Below are positions 13,171 to 25,558 of a stretch of DNA of 64,000 nucleotides, in pieces (position 1 is the stretch's first letter; every line of letters starts with the position of its first letter). The position numbers were made by a program, and so were the translations under genes. Below the pieces are notes generated by a model. That model saw nothing but the letters and a program-made list of their open reading frames with translations, had not been told where the DNA came from and ran no database searches. The stretch is from Phoenix dactylifera (lineage: Eukaryota > Streptophyta > Magnoliopsida > Arecales > Arecaceae), in assembly GCF_009389715.1 (NCBI RefSeq), contig NW_024068034.1, forward strand, positions 62,001 to 126,000, read 5' to 3'.

Positions 13171-16100
13171 CTTGCGCTATTTTAAGTTTAGTATCAGTAT
13201 TTTTGATTAGGATCCACAGTGTGTCAGGCCAAGGCTTAATCATATGAAAATCTGTTTCTCTTGATCAAAAACTAAATCAAGGATGCTCCATCAGCTGCAT
13301 GCAACTGCTTGGGCCCAATATCTTAGCCTGGCTTTAGCTTCTTGGGGATGGCCACCTTGAAGCATAGAAAAAATGAAAATCACATAAAATGTTACCAATC
13401 ATGAAAATATGAAGGAAAAGATATGAGCTCTTTAGCCGAATTGAATCCAGCAAAAAAAGACTAATCTATAAAGCAAGTTTTATATCAAATTTGAAGTCAC
13501 AACTTTGCAAAGCAGATCCGTTTGTGGAATGCAGGTAGACAGCAAGAAAAGCGGTATCAAAAAATTCAGGTAGACATTGTCTCTTTTATGTAATAAAATT
13601 CTTTCGTATAAGTAAACATCATCTCCTTTTCAATAAAGCACGGGCCGTATGAGAACACCGATTATCAAATACTGATAGCGATCTTTCACATAAATAATTT
13701 ATCATGGCTTCAAAAAATTTTAAAAAAGAATTTAATATAAAAATAATCTTTCCCCCGTTAGAACAGAACAAAACAATTTTTACCCGAAATCTTCTCAAAG
13801 ACATGAAAAAAAATGCTTATTTTTTATAAACATAGGAAATGAGATTGAATCAAGATACTCTGTTGCTGCATCTCACGATGCTCAGACAATTCTCACTGGA
13901 AATAAAGAAGATGATGAAGGATGAAAGAAAGCGTAGATTGGCGGAGATACAGTAGAGATCCAAAAAAATAGGAGAGGGATTGGCGAAAATAACAACGGAT
14001 TATTGGCGTAGATACGGTGGAGATCCGAGAAGATAGGAGAGGGATGGGCGAAAATGACAAAGTAAAAGAAGAAAGAGTGCGAAGGACATGGGAGTTGGGA
14101 TGTAGCACAGAATCCACCCCTTTTTCATAAAAATACTGATTAAATATTTTTCCTAAGGCTGTAAATGGGTTAGGTTGACCCATAACCTGATCCAACCTAA
14201 TCTACTTAAAACTCTACATGGACCAATCTAAAGATCTGTAGGGCCGGGTCAAATTCCAAATCTATACCCATTTTGCATTCCAATCATAGTCTGGTTTATT
14301 GAATTATGACCATACTCTATACATAATTGTTATTTGGGCCTAATTTGGGTCATTTGATCTATTACTTGACATGAACCCGGTATACCCGTTAACTCGAAGG
14401 GAAGGGGAGATGTTAAGTCGATCTTAACTCTTCCAATTCCCTTAACCCCAAATCCCAGAGCCTCTTCCACCACCCAATATCCCCTTCCACTGTGGAAATC
14501 GATCGATCTTACTGTTGGACGATATCTATTGGTTCGAGCTTTCATGACAATTCTCGAGTTATCCTCCTCTTCCAAGTTCCACCACTCGGCATGCTTCCAC
14601 CACTCAAGTGGTTTAGCCTCTCTCATGGCGGATCCCTCTCCTCCACCATGCTGGCATGCTTCAAACCCTAGATCCTACCCTCCACAATGATCTTCCAAGT
14701 ATTATATAAGATGAAGGCCTACCTTGCACTTCTCCATCTTCCTTCGTTCTCCTTTAGATAGAAGCAAAGCAACCTCAAGGAAATTGTAAATCGAATAACC
14801 CTAATGCTTCATCTTTTAGTAGTGATAGAAGTATAGCAAATTGCAATCCACTTATTTGCACCATACTCCTAACTGTTGTGTAATCCCAAGAGATTTGTAA
14901 GCCCTAATCCATCATTAAAAGCCTAGCCTTGAAGCCTTAGGCATTGAGTTGGCATATGATTTTTGATGTCATGCTCGAGTTGTCCAAGATCAAAAATTAG
15001 CTTTTCTGGTTTTTAGTCTCTAATTCTTTTTCTATTGAACGGTGAAACTTTTTCGGTGCAACCCAAAAGCCATAAGAATGATGGGTTTTCTCTCTTCTGA
15101 TGCATTAGCATTTGCAAGACTTATAACTCATGAACTGATAACATAATAATTACATTTTGTTTGTTGTATAGAAACAAGTCCAACCCATACCCTATTTAGA
15201 TCTGATCTGAATTGATTTTTTTTAGTTGGGACTAGGTTATACCTGAACCCAACTAGACCCAAATGACCTCTTGGGTCCAATTTAGGCTACAGTCCCAACC
15301 TGATCTGATCCGATATTCTACAAAATTAGATCTTGGCCTAACATTAGAATTCTAATAGGGAATCAGGTCAGGCTATAGACCCGACCTGATCCGACATTAT
15401 CTTCACCCTTACACACCACTCATGATCCGGGCGTGGCTCGGGATTCCTTGGCTCTGTAAAAGATCCGTCAGGAGTCACGTGATCGGTTTGACTGGTCTCG
15501 CTGAGACCGAGCCACGGTAAAAAAAAGAGGCTTTGGGCGCTTAATTCCGGATAAGGAACAAAGTGAGGTCCACCACGTGGAATCCAAACCCACAACCCAA
15601 TGCGATGAAGTGGGACCCCTTAAAGCTGTTGGAGATTTGAAAGGCTCTGAAGCTGCCGCGCCTGATGGGATTTTTTCAGAAGCATCAAGTGGGGCCCTGT
15701 TTAATGAGTGGACGAGAAGCACGTGTTTTCTGATCATTTCTAGGTCCGAATGGACCAGGTTACAAGTGACCCTAACCCAATCCAATTTTTTATTTGAGTC
15801 CTAATGTTGGCCCAAGCCTAATCCAATAGAAGATCGGATCAGCTCTGGCTAAAATTTTTGATCCAATGAGTTATTCGGGTCGGATTGGGTCCATGTATAA
15901 CTCAGTCCCAACTCAAAAAAAATCGGATTCGGATCGAATTTAGATTAGATCCGGATCGAGTCCAGGTGGATCCCTATGCATATCAGTTCCTATGTTTTGT
16001 TTCTTTTGCAATGAGTGAAAACTATAGAGAATAGGTTATGCAGGACTATATAAGTGAAAGTTTCTAAGTATCGAGAATTGATGCCATTACAAACTAACCT

Positions 16101-16467
16101 AATAATAATAGGCTCAACCTTATTAGCTACGAGAAATTTTTTTTTGTTCATATATGCAATATTTTTTTTGAGTAGAAAAGAATTGCATGTATGTTAATCC
16201 TTTTTACGCAGCAGTGATAATCCATGAATTTTTTAGAATGCATATACTACTATTTTTTCTAAACATATCGCAAGAAATGTATATATAGGCCAAGATAAAG
16301 AAAGTAGTTTTGATAATAACATATGACAAAGTTCAATTGCTATAAAGGACTCATCATGAATTCATCTTCTTCTACATGGCAAAATTATATTCTATTTTGT
16401 CTTCATTAGTCTGAACTTTCTTCTTAGGAAATAGTGTTTCCATTTAATGTAATCAACCTAAGCCCTG
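13171..16467. other. Intergenic, decayed repeats, no gene recognised
   Basis: Several stretches (14155-14300, 15170-15415, 15780-15975) carry recurrent phrases such as GGGTCGGATTGGGTC and GACCTGATCC, often seen in old hAT-type plant elements. One candidate runs from TAAGGCTGTAAATGGG at 14155 to CACCCTTA near 15413, but no target duplication was found. No coding exon could be supported. Confidence 0.35.
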
Positions 16468-16943
16468 GGGCTCGTTTAGTTTGCGAGAAAAGAAGGGGGA
16501 AAAGTATGGTCAACGAAAAAGTAAAGAGATGTCTCTTGTTTGGTTGGAGTTTTCAAATGAGAGAAATGGAAAAGTTGTATTCCCATGGGAATATGATTCC
16601 CACATTTTATGGAAAAGTCTTTTCTATAAGAAACATGAGAAACTTACTTTCCCGTGAGCCGGAAATCGAAATATTTTTTTTCCAAAAAAGACCCTTCAGC
16701 TATCCTTATTTCATCCAAAGCATTTAAGATCTAATTTTTATTAAGGGTATAATAGGAATTACATATAACTTTTCCAAGAAAGTGGATGGTCAACTAAACA
16801 TAAGCACTCTGGAAATCCGTCACTTTTCCATGGCCAACCAAACATGCCAAAAGTACTTTTTCAGGTATCCTCTTCCTAGGAATATGCTTTCCAGAAATCA
16901 TATTCTTATAAGTAAAAATGCTTCCTGCGAACCAAACGAGCCC
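16468..16943 (-). mobile_element. Tourist-like MITE, copy 1
   Basis: 476 bp bounded by GGGCTCGTTTAGTTTGCGAG and the inverse of GGGCTCGTTTGGTTCGCAGG. TTA follows the right end (16944-16946); the left flank lacks a clean TTA. It matches the element at 33220-33700 along its length in the opposite orientation, so the two are one family. Strand is given relative to that copy. No coding capacity. Confidence 0.7.
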
Positions 16944-16946
16944 TTA

Positions 16947-18155
16947 ATAGAAACTTCATGTCATTCGATAGTACACAAAAATAGTTTCTTCCATTCCTCT
17001 CATTCTCAAACACAAGAAAAAATTAAAGGAATAGAGAGTTAGAGACCGTTAAGCACCCCAGCAGGCTCTAGCAGTATATCAGGCTCGGGTCGAGTCGTAG
17101 GATAGAAAACCCAAAATTGCACCAAAAATAAAACAGATAGGATGAGTATTTAGTAACTGAAATCTAACTCGAAAAATAAAACTGGTCTAAGTTTAGAACC
17201 CGACTCAGCCTCATGGATCCTTTAAATTAGGTCAGATTAGGTCTAAAGGGTCGAGTCGAATCGGATCATAGGTTAATCCGGCCCATTTGCAGCCTTAGTG
17301 ATCCTACAATATCCCCTTCAAAAATACTCAAGTAACTCAAAACATCACGTGTGATGTATTCTCGCTGGATCCCTTGAATCGGCATCGTGAAATGTACCGT
17401 ATAATGAACCACCGTGAGTGGTGCAGAGCACTTGAGTAATTTTGTTGAGTGATATTCCTCGGTTACCATAGCATCGCTCTCTCTCCGTACGACTGCTTTA
17501 AGTCAAGTTGCAGCATCGAGGAATATCAAGATCAGATAATAAGCAACCCAATTGGGTGCGTACCAATCATAATTTACGAACAAAAGGTGGTTTTATCCTG
17601 ATTGATAGCCCAACAAGAAATACAGCATGCGTTAGATGAATATGCCCATATTTGCCTTTTAGATTCAAAGAAACTTTTTGCCGGAAGGTGGCTTCAGTGA
17701 TTCCTTTGCTGTCTTTTACCACGTAATTAACCATTACGTGGTTAGATCTATCCATGTCCTAGATATTTGGATTATCTCGAACAGAAATGATATGGGATGA
17801 GCATGGGAGAAGAAAATATAGAGTGGACTTCCTATTTTTCCATGTGTCCCCTGGTGAAGAAATCCAAAAGTCAGGAACTTGGTCATGTGTCCCAAAAACT
17901 AAGAAGAAAAGAAAATCATGCTCGGCATCCTTTTTCTTTCTCATCAAGTCTCACTATCCGTCCTCTTTTCGTCAAGCCATCTCTCCCATTGATGAGATTT
18001 TTTTTTTTTTCAAGTTCTTTTCTCCTCCAAATTTCTCTTCTTTTTTCAGAATCTTTATACTGAAAAGTTCATAAATTCTAAAAAATGGTATGTATATAAT
18101 TTTTTATGTTAGACAAAGCTAAAAAATAATGTACTATCTAATAGTATGGACGAAC
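16947..18155. other. Intergenic, nothing firm
   Basis: Phrases at 17070-17300 (GGGTCGAGTCG and a right end resembling CATTTGCAGCC) suggest an old hAT-like remnant. A polypyrimidine run lies at 17995-18045. No gene seen. Confidence 0.3.
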
Positions 18156-18159
18156 ACCA

Positions 18160-18635
18160 TACTTTGGAAATTGTACATTGATTTGCTTAGAAGTGTGTAT
18201 TGGCTTAGTAGACGATTAATTTATTTGGTATATATCACCTGGCTATATAGTGTGTATTAGTAAAAAGTATGTTCTGAAAATTATGAATCGATTTATTTAG
18301 AGGTGTGTTTTGGATCACTGTTATATGTGTATCAAAGAAGCTTATAATATTCTTTAGGAAGTCAATGAGTGTGTATCACCTAGCCATATAATATATACTA
18401 GTAATATAATGTTCTGAAACTGTTTATCAATTTACTTGGAGGTGCGTATTGAGTTGCTAGACGACTAATTATTAAGTATATATCACTTAGCTATATATTA
18501 TGTACTTGTGAATATCATTTTCTGAAAATTATGCATTGATTTATTTAGATGTATGTATTAGCTTGCCGAATGATTAATTTGTTCAGTGCATATCACTTGA
18601 CCATGTAGTCTGTATTCGTAAAAAATATATTATAA
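18160..18635. repeat. Diverged tandem repeat, about four units
   Basis: Units beginning near 18163, 18271, 18410 and 18520 share TTCTGAAAATTATG, TGATTTATTTAGA, GTGTGTATT and TATATCAC-GCTATATA blocks in the same order. Spacing is about 108-139 bp. No coding capacity. Confidence 0.6.
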
Positions 18636-19524
18636 AAATAAGAAAGAAAGAGAATGCCACATGCAAGTTGTTTTTTTATTTTTTTATTTACGATAATGAG
18701 GACTTCATTAATAAAGTTTCTAACTTTTTTTTTTTTTAAGATGGATGCTAGGATAAACATAGCAAAATAGAAAATCCATATTATATTTTATTCTGTGATG
18801 GCCTTCCCATATAATTTTTGTTCATCTCGAAGCCTCTCATCTCATCTAAAGCCTTGCAGAACTCTCATGATGCTGCATGGGCATAATGCAGACAATAGCC
18901 ACAAGCGTAATGGTAGCCAAAACGGCACGTTGCCTTTAGATTATGATCTTGTCATCTTCTCGCAGGAGTATTCATAGGTGAACTCTAGAAGACCAAGCCC
19001 TGCCCTCTTTACTGACGTCACCTACACCGTCATGGCTACGTGTCCGCTCCTCCGTGGATTCCTTGTAGCCCGTGTTTGCATGGGTTCCGCCGTCCTCCAA
19101 AGGGCACACGGCTCCAGCGATGCCCACGTTTCTCCGTAGCGAAAGTTGGCACACGAGTCGTCCTACGATACCGACATGGCCAGTGAGAGAAAGAGACTGT
19201 GAGTGTGTGAGAGTAAGAGATTGAGGCCGAGGGGGGCCGGGGGAGGGAGAGAGGGGAAGGGGGTTGTGCAATGAGAACAGTGAAGGCGTATGAATCCGTC
19301 ATGTGGCTTGATGGCAGTGGAGAGAGAAGAAAGAGATATTCTGCAATCTCCCCTTCAACTCTATCCCTTCCCCACCCCCCACCGTGCATCATTCCTTGGC
19401 GCCCTCTCATTTTTTCTCTTTATCTCCTCCCAGTATCTATCTAATCACTGTAGCAAAAATTTAATCTCCATTTCCTTTGATACTCCGTCCGGAAACGTGT
19501 TCTTCTCAACAGCCAGAAACAAGC

Positions 19525-19630
19525 AATTGGCCAATGCTTGGTCGGCCATCTATATAAATATTCTAGCTCCACGTTGGTTCTTCCCACTCCTGCTCCCACT
19601 GTGTGCTCCCTCCTCTCTTCTCCAATTAGT
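19525..19630 (+). promoter_or_regulatory. Core-promoter-like site with splice donor, no gene found
   Basis: TTGGCCAATG (CCAAT box) at about 19528, TATATAAATA at 19551-19560, a pyrimidine patch at 19570-19620 and a strong donor GTAAGT near 19628 are spaced as in a plant gene start. No matching coding exon was found downstream before the repeat element at 20.5 kb. Confidence 0.35.
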
Positions 19631-20440
19631 AAGTTCTTCCAATCACTTCATGCTGCCTTTTTGGTTTTAACTTGCGTAAGAGCTCTTATTCTATCTTTAA
19701 GTTTAGATAAATAAGGTTCCGTGATATGTTTATTTGCTTGAATATGCATGTGTACATTTTTGCTTGATGCATCAACCATTACATGAGAGCATATACATAT
19801 ATATATATATAGCTAGTCTGTTAGTTTTCAAGTGATTTGGGATTAGCTTGGCCCCACATGCATGATATTATCTTGCTAAAGTCTGATTTTATATAATATA
19901 AACTTTGTTTGAAGACTTAGACCACTAGAACCCACTTAGTTGGAATATCAAAGTTGATTGAAGTTATAGTTATGCCAACAGGCTGATTGACACCCTCTCT
20001 TGAGGACAGGTCCAGATCGAGCTCAATCTTGGGTGGTGGCATTTTACCATCTTATTTCTGAAAAAAGAAAAAGAAGAAGAATAGGTTTATGAAACTTTCT
20101 ATAATGATGTTAATTTAATACATACGAAAACATAATCTATGTTACATATAGATATAATTTTCATCCTGTAATTATAGTTATGCTCGTTCTAGCTAATTGA
20201 TCTGAAAGGCCATTGTTTTAACATGGTTTTATTCAAGGCTCAGGCCTTAAATGTAGGCCAAAATGTTCTATTCAAGCTTAATAATTTTTAATAACTCTCT
20301 CTTGGCCAGCTATGAGAGCGTGCGATCTAGGTTGGCTAAGTGACACCCCTAGCTAGGAGTTATAGCTCTTTACCATTATATTCCTATGGCTCGTTGGTTC
20401 TTCTCCCTGGACAAGTGATTACGACTCAATAAAATGGACA
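19631..20440. other. Intergenic, nothing recognised
   Basis: AT-rich DNA with a short TA microsatellite at 19795-19810. No coding or RNA gene seen. Confidence 0.3.
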
Positions 20441-20454
20441 ATTAATACACGGGA

Positions 20455-21665
20455 AAAATGCAGTAATATCCTTCAATTTCGGACAGAAAACATTTCAATT
20501 CTAAGAGTTAAAAAATTTCCAACTAATTTATACCCTTTTTTTTGTATCAATATGGTCCAGCCGCCCATCTCCTATTAAGAAAAGTTATCACGTGATCATC
20601 GCATGATAACTTGATAACCCTGCCTGCCTCTCTGCAATGCCCCTGGCTTTCATTTCTGTGCAAAGGAACATATGTAAATCAAGTGATTCTCTTCTCCAAT
20701 TAACCTTTCGAGCATGCGAAAGAAAGTTTTTTTTTCTTGACCTTCTTCATCATTGCTATTCCCATTAACGGCCATGTAAAGCAGCTACTTCACTTTGGCA
20801 ACCACTGCGATCGCCACCCGGTTCGAGTCCTCGATCTGGCTTTGACCTGATCAAAGCCTGGAAGTCCGACTAGTGTTGTGCCAAGAGGGTGGAGCTTCAT
20901 TCTCATGTCCTACTTCACCTCGATAGCCACCTGGTTCGAGTCGTCAAACAAACCCTGGAAGTTCTATGATTCCATCCATGCCAGAGAAGTCGAAGCTTCG
21001 GTGCCATATCCCGTTTTGCTTTCATTGCCGCTCGATTTGAGTCCTCTAGTGAGAGGTCGAACATGGCGATGGACATGTTCTCCTGCACCATTGGGTCGAT
21101 GCTCCCGAGGTGGGGGATTGGAGCCAGGATCGGCCCCAAGGACCCAATCAAAGTTCAGAAGTTTGATAGGTGATACGCCAAGAACCCGAGTCCTAAGACC
21201 AATGATCCTCAGTGTCACTACCACCAGCGAGACTCTAGTGGGGTTGTTGGGAGCTGTTGGTATGAGGGAGCCACAGCCATGGTGCTATATAGCTCACTGG
21301 AGATGTTGGAGTTGAAGCTGGAGAAGTCGGAGAAGTCGTGAGAGAGCTCTAGAGTCGCTACAATGGAGGAGCCGGGACTGGCAGTGGACGAGCTCCTGGA
21401 GTTGGAAGTCGATGATGGGGTCAATTAATTCATTTGAGACGGCAGTTGAATTACCGAGTTTGGTGGAGGGGTTTTTATCAGTATCATGACCCCCCATATT
21501 TTTACTATTTCTATTTTTCAATCAATATTAAGTATATTTTTTATCATTTGATACCCCCAACTGGACCATATTGATATAGAAAACTATTTTTCAGAGGCTA
21601 CTTAAAAATTTTCAAAATTTTAGAAGCGAAATATAAAATTTTCTTAATTAATCCAGTAATATTTA
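20455..21665. mobile_element. Long-inverted-repeat element with gene-like interior (Pack-MULE-like)
   Basis: TATCAATATGGTCCAG at 20545-20560 recurs exactly inverted at 21561-21576, and about 90 bp of weaker inverted similarity lies outside it on both sides. The interior (20780-21430) is much more GC-rich than the flanks. It holds short open frames on both strands, plus repeated phrases (CACCTGGTTCGAGTC and CACCCGGTTCGAGTCC). This arrangement resembles Mutator-like elements that have picked up gene pieces. No transposase or named gene fragment was recognised and no target duplication was confirmed. Confidence 0.42.
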
Positions 21666-21823
21666 AGGACAAGCTGTCTTGCGAGTACACAGCAATCATC
21701 CTTTGGCCTTCCTTTGAGTGTTCGTTTAGCCTCGTCGAACCGTGGGAATAGGAAACGGAGGTAACATGCCAATAGAATATTCTGTGCAGGAGATAAGATT
21801 CATATAATAATTCCGCCACAACC

Positions 21824-22780
21824 TAGATTTGATCACGGTTCCGGAACCGCCGGTTTCGGTTCCACAAAAATCTAGAACCTTAATCGGAACCGAAAATAGT
21901 CGGTTCGGTTCCGGTTCTAGAACCGTCGGTTCCGGTTTCGGTTCTAGGCGGTTCCGGTTCCGGTTCTAAATGGTTCCGGTTCCGGTTCCGGTTTTAAACG
22001 GTTCCGGTTCCGGTTATAAAATTTTGAAAAAAAATAGATTGTGTAATTAATTTGGAAAAAAATTAAATACAAATAGATTGTGTAATTAATACAACATGAT
22101 AATTTGTACCTCATTTTATTATTTACTCATCAATAGAGGGGGGTCGGTAATTTAGATCCCAAGAATTTAGGTTTGGAATATATATTTTTTGTGTCTTTAT
22201 TTGAGCAGGAGGAAGACATTTTTGATAATTGGATTGAAAAAAATGAAAATATGGGAAGGTTATGGAATGTGTAAAGAATTGGAATGATTGAATAATTGAG
22301 AGAGTGAAAATTGAGAGAGAGAGAGATTGAAAGATTGAGTGGTGTAGTGAAAAAATTGATTTGGAGAGGTATATAGTGTTGGGGATAATTTTCGTTTCCC
22401 AAAATGCCCCTCAAACTAGCCGTTTTTTAGTTGTTAGAAGGGGTAAAATAGTCATTTCCCAAAATGCCCCTCAAATTAGCCCTTTTTTAGTTGTTAGGAG
22501 GGATAAAATAGTCGTTTTTTTCGGTTCGAACCGGAACCGAACCGCTGGTTCCAGTTCCGGTTCCGGTTCGATTCCGGTTCGGTTTCGGTTCCGGTTCCTG
22601 TTCCGATTCGGTTTCGATTCCGGTTCCATCAAACCTGGAACCTTAACCGAACCATATTCCTTAAGGTTCCGGTTCGATTAAGAATCGTGAGACACGGTTC
22701 CGGTTCCGGTTCCGGTCCGGTTCTTTCCGGTTTGGTTTCGATCCGGTTTCTCGATTAGAACTGAACCGTGGTCAGGTCTA
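21824..22780. mobile_element. Non-autonomous hAT element rich in GGTTCC repeats
   Basis: Termini are TAGATTTGATCACGG and, inverted, TAGACCTGACCACGG. An exact 8-bp duplication CCACAACC flanks it (21816-21823 and 22781-22788), diagnostic for hAT transposons. Both subterminal regions (21840-22015, 22520-22750) are arrays of degenerate CCGGTT/GGTTCC hexamers. The centre has a duplicated block of about 60 bp (22390-22505, AATGCCCCTCAAA-TAG). 957 bp, no transposase. Confidence 0.85.
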
Positions 22781-22944
22781 CCACAACCTAATCTCAATAG
22801 AATCTTTTACATCAATCTTAAGAATATTTTGCATAAAAAATCTGCGAGGATGTTGGCCATGGTATTTTGTAGATAGAATATTAATGAAAAGTGCGGTGCA
22901 TAAGAGGTTCACACAGAACCTTTCAATGATTTGTATAATTATAA

Positions 22945-23703
22945 TCACACATCAAGATCATAGTTCAAAGATTGATATATGGGATTGAATAAAAATAAAA
23001 TTTAAAGTAATATACAGCTATGGCTATTATATAGAAATGGAAGAAAGCATAGTTATGGTTCTCATACAAAGATTAGAAGATACCAAAATATTTGGAAAAA
23101 CAAATAAGAACCAGTACGTGGAGATTCCTTTCATGCTGTTCCATACTACAGTAGTTAGGGCTGGAAGTGGGCTCGGGTCGGGCCGCCGCGGGCCGGGCTA
23201 TGGGCTAGGCCCAATGCATTTCGGGCCAGGCTCGGGCTGAATGATTAAGCCCATTTCTATTTCGGGTCGGGCTCGGGTATTTCATTGGCCCGGCCCGGGC
23301 CCGTCCCAGCCCGAATCGCGGTGACCGAACCAAATGTGTCTGGCTGTCTGCTGATTGCCGAATGGCCCGAATCGCGCCTAAACCCAGTTTGCCGAGGGAT
23401 TTGCAGAGGCACAGAGGGCCAGAGGTAGAGCGGACGAGCGGTGGAGGCGACGAGGCGTGGAGCTAGGGTTTCGCCGGTCGCCACTTCGCCGGTCGCCACT
23501 CGCCAATCGTCGTCGTCGACCGTGCAAGCTCGGCGAAGTGGTGAAGAGGAGTCCCGACCACCCTATCGTCGGCGAAGCTAGGTTTTGAGGGACGATGACG
23601 AATGATCTTCCTTTTGGATTTTGGTTGGGATTTGCAGAGGCGCAGAGTGGATTCCAGAATAATAGGGAAGATCCAATAAACTAATTCTTAAAATTTATAT
23701 TCA
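22945..23703 (-). repeat. 3' LTR remnant of the minus-strand copia, split by an insert
   Basis: 22945-23150 and 23660-23703 match the 5' LTR at 29622-29829. Boundaries are approximate because both copies have diverged. Confidence 0.55.
23155..23658. mobile_element. GC-rich insertion, probably a hAT-like fragment
   Basis: Starts TAGGGCTGGAAGTGGGC, the kind of end seen in plant hAT elements, followed by GGCTCGGGTCGGGC-type repeats. The interior has two TTTGCAGAGGC(A/G)CAGAG copies (23399, 23632). The right terminus and a target duplication were not found. It is absent from the other LTR, which supports a later insertion. Confidence 0.4.
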
Positions 23704-23999
23704 AATGCAAAGTCAAATACCAGTATACCACAGTTCCACAAATTGATGAGCCGTTTGAGAAGTTTGAAGTGCGGAGTAAAGATATCTGTAGGCTGATCTT
23801 AATTAGGAACATATTGCACATCAATATCCTTCCAAACTCTCTCTCTCAACATGACACTATATTTCGATGTATTTAGTGTACACATGAAAAATAGAAATGG
23901 AGGCCAGAGATATGACACATATTCAGACCAAAAAATAGGAGCTGATGATATAAATATATGCAATTTTGTAAGCAACTGAATAATCCAAAATAATTTAGT

Positions 24000-25010
24000 A
24001 GTACTATGAGCTAGAGTGTGATATTCGCCTTCAATAGAAGAATGGGCTATTGTTGGTTGTCTCTTAGCAGTCTATAAGATAGTAATGGAAATACACTAGC
24101 CATAAGCATTGGGTATCCAAGTCACTAGCCCAATCGACATCACAAAAGGTTAAAGATCCAAGGTACGCCAAGAAAATGCAAGATTCTCTTTACAACAATA
24201 AGATGATCGCATGTTGAGGCATGCATTGACTAGCAAGCTTAATTTACTTCAATGCACCAATGATACTTCAATATTAAAAGAATCCGATAGTGGATCACCA
24301 AACAAAGAGCATAATTTGTGAGAAGCACCATGGTAGAGCTGTATGATTTGAAATTAACTATAGTGGCTCAGTGGAGAAGATCCAGAGCTGCATATTTTGT
24401 TTGAGATAAAATAGTCCATCAACCATTGGTGATTTCAGTCCCCTGAAAATAGTGTAGAGGACCAATATCCTTTATGAAAAATTGAGAGCCAAGTTGACCA
24501 ATTAGATGGGTGATATAAGACCCATCATCCCCCATGGTCATAATATCATAAAATAGATTAATTAAATAGTTTTGTTTGATCGTGCCACCGAGCAAAAAGA
24601 ATTGATCAACATGAGTATCAGAGAAACCATGTTCAAGATAAAATTTGTGAGACAGTCGTACCAAGCTTATGGCATGTGCTTGAGATCATAGAGGGCTTTG
24701 TGAAGATTGCAGATATAATTAGGGTATTGGAGTCAACAAATCCTGGTGGCTGTGAAGAATGACATTAGGAAAAGTATTATTAACGTCAACTTGATGAATT
24801 GTCTCGCCAAATTGAACAACCAAAGCAAGTACCACTCGAATGGTAAAAGGTTTCTAGGATGAAAGTTTCGGAGTAGTCTAACCATATTATTGATTACAGC
24901 CTTCACAACAAGTCTAACCTTGTACCATATTAAAGTATCTTTTTTCTCGCCATTTAAGGCGATACACCCATTTACATCCTACTAAGCTCATATCTGGCAA
25001 GTAGAACACA
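24000..25010 (-). pseudogene. Copia reverse transcriptase / RNase H remnants
   Basis: Minus-strand frames encode RT pieces: a region with DVNN (about 24785-24800), an ALYDL region, and a 24419-24664 piece with HGFSDTHVDQF, FFIKDIGPLHYF and GTEI. Further along comes an RNase H piece (24000-24160) with CDVDWASDLDT and IEGEY-like parts. The catalytic YVDD box is degraded and several stops are present. Non-functional. Confidence 0.8.
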
Positions 25011-25558
25011 AGTGACTAACTACTATTTCATTGCAAAGCATTGAATTCTTCTATCATAGTAGAGCGCTATTCTGAATTCATGTTAATTGTAGAGAAGTAG
25101 ATGGGTTTAACCAAATTTGTAGTGGCTTGTATAGCAGAAGGTAATGGATGTTTTGTCGAGAAGACTTTCTTCTTACTAATGCCATACTTAGAGTGAGTGA
25201 TCATGGGATTTGCATTGGTAGCATGAGAGTGATGCAATTGTAACTTTTGGTCTGCTATTGGGATTATCGTAATCATGGGGAGTGGACTTAGGAACGGGGT
25301 TTGCAGCTATTCTGAGGGAATAGGAGGAATGGTACCTTGGCTAGAAATAGAGTGCCCAAGGAGGGCAAGAGATATGGGAGAAGTACATTAACTCGATCTA
25401 GCAATCATACCGCGATGACATCAAGTTGGTGATTGAGTTTTCATTGAGAGGTTCAGTAGTAGACTTCTGGAAGGCAAAGAAATACTCATCAAAGATAATG
25501 TGACATGAAATATAAATGCAACTAGTGGTGGGATCAAGGAAGCAATAGATTTTATGAT

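Noticed and set aside
14155..15415. hAT element with TAAGGCTGTAAATGGG-type end
   Set aside because: No matching 8-bp duplication and the right end matches poorly; kept only as a note in the intergenic entry.
18868..18889. miR172-like sequence AGAACTCTCATGATGCTGCAT
   Set aside because: Four mismatches to the mature miRNA and no pairing arm nearby to make a hairpin. As an AP2 target on the minus strand, no AP2 frame is present.
20819..20832. GGTTCGAGTCC resembling a tRNA T-arm
   Set aside because: No acceptor stem, D-arm or anticodon arm at proper spacing; it belongs to a repeated phrase in the Pack-MULE-like interior.
20878..21315. 145-codon open frame as a gene
   Set aside because: No domain, lies within an inverted-repeat element, and overlapping antisense frames are equally long.
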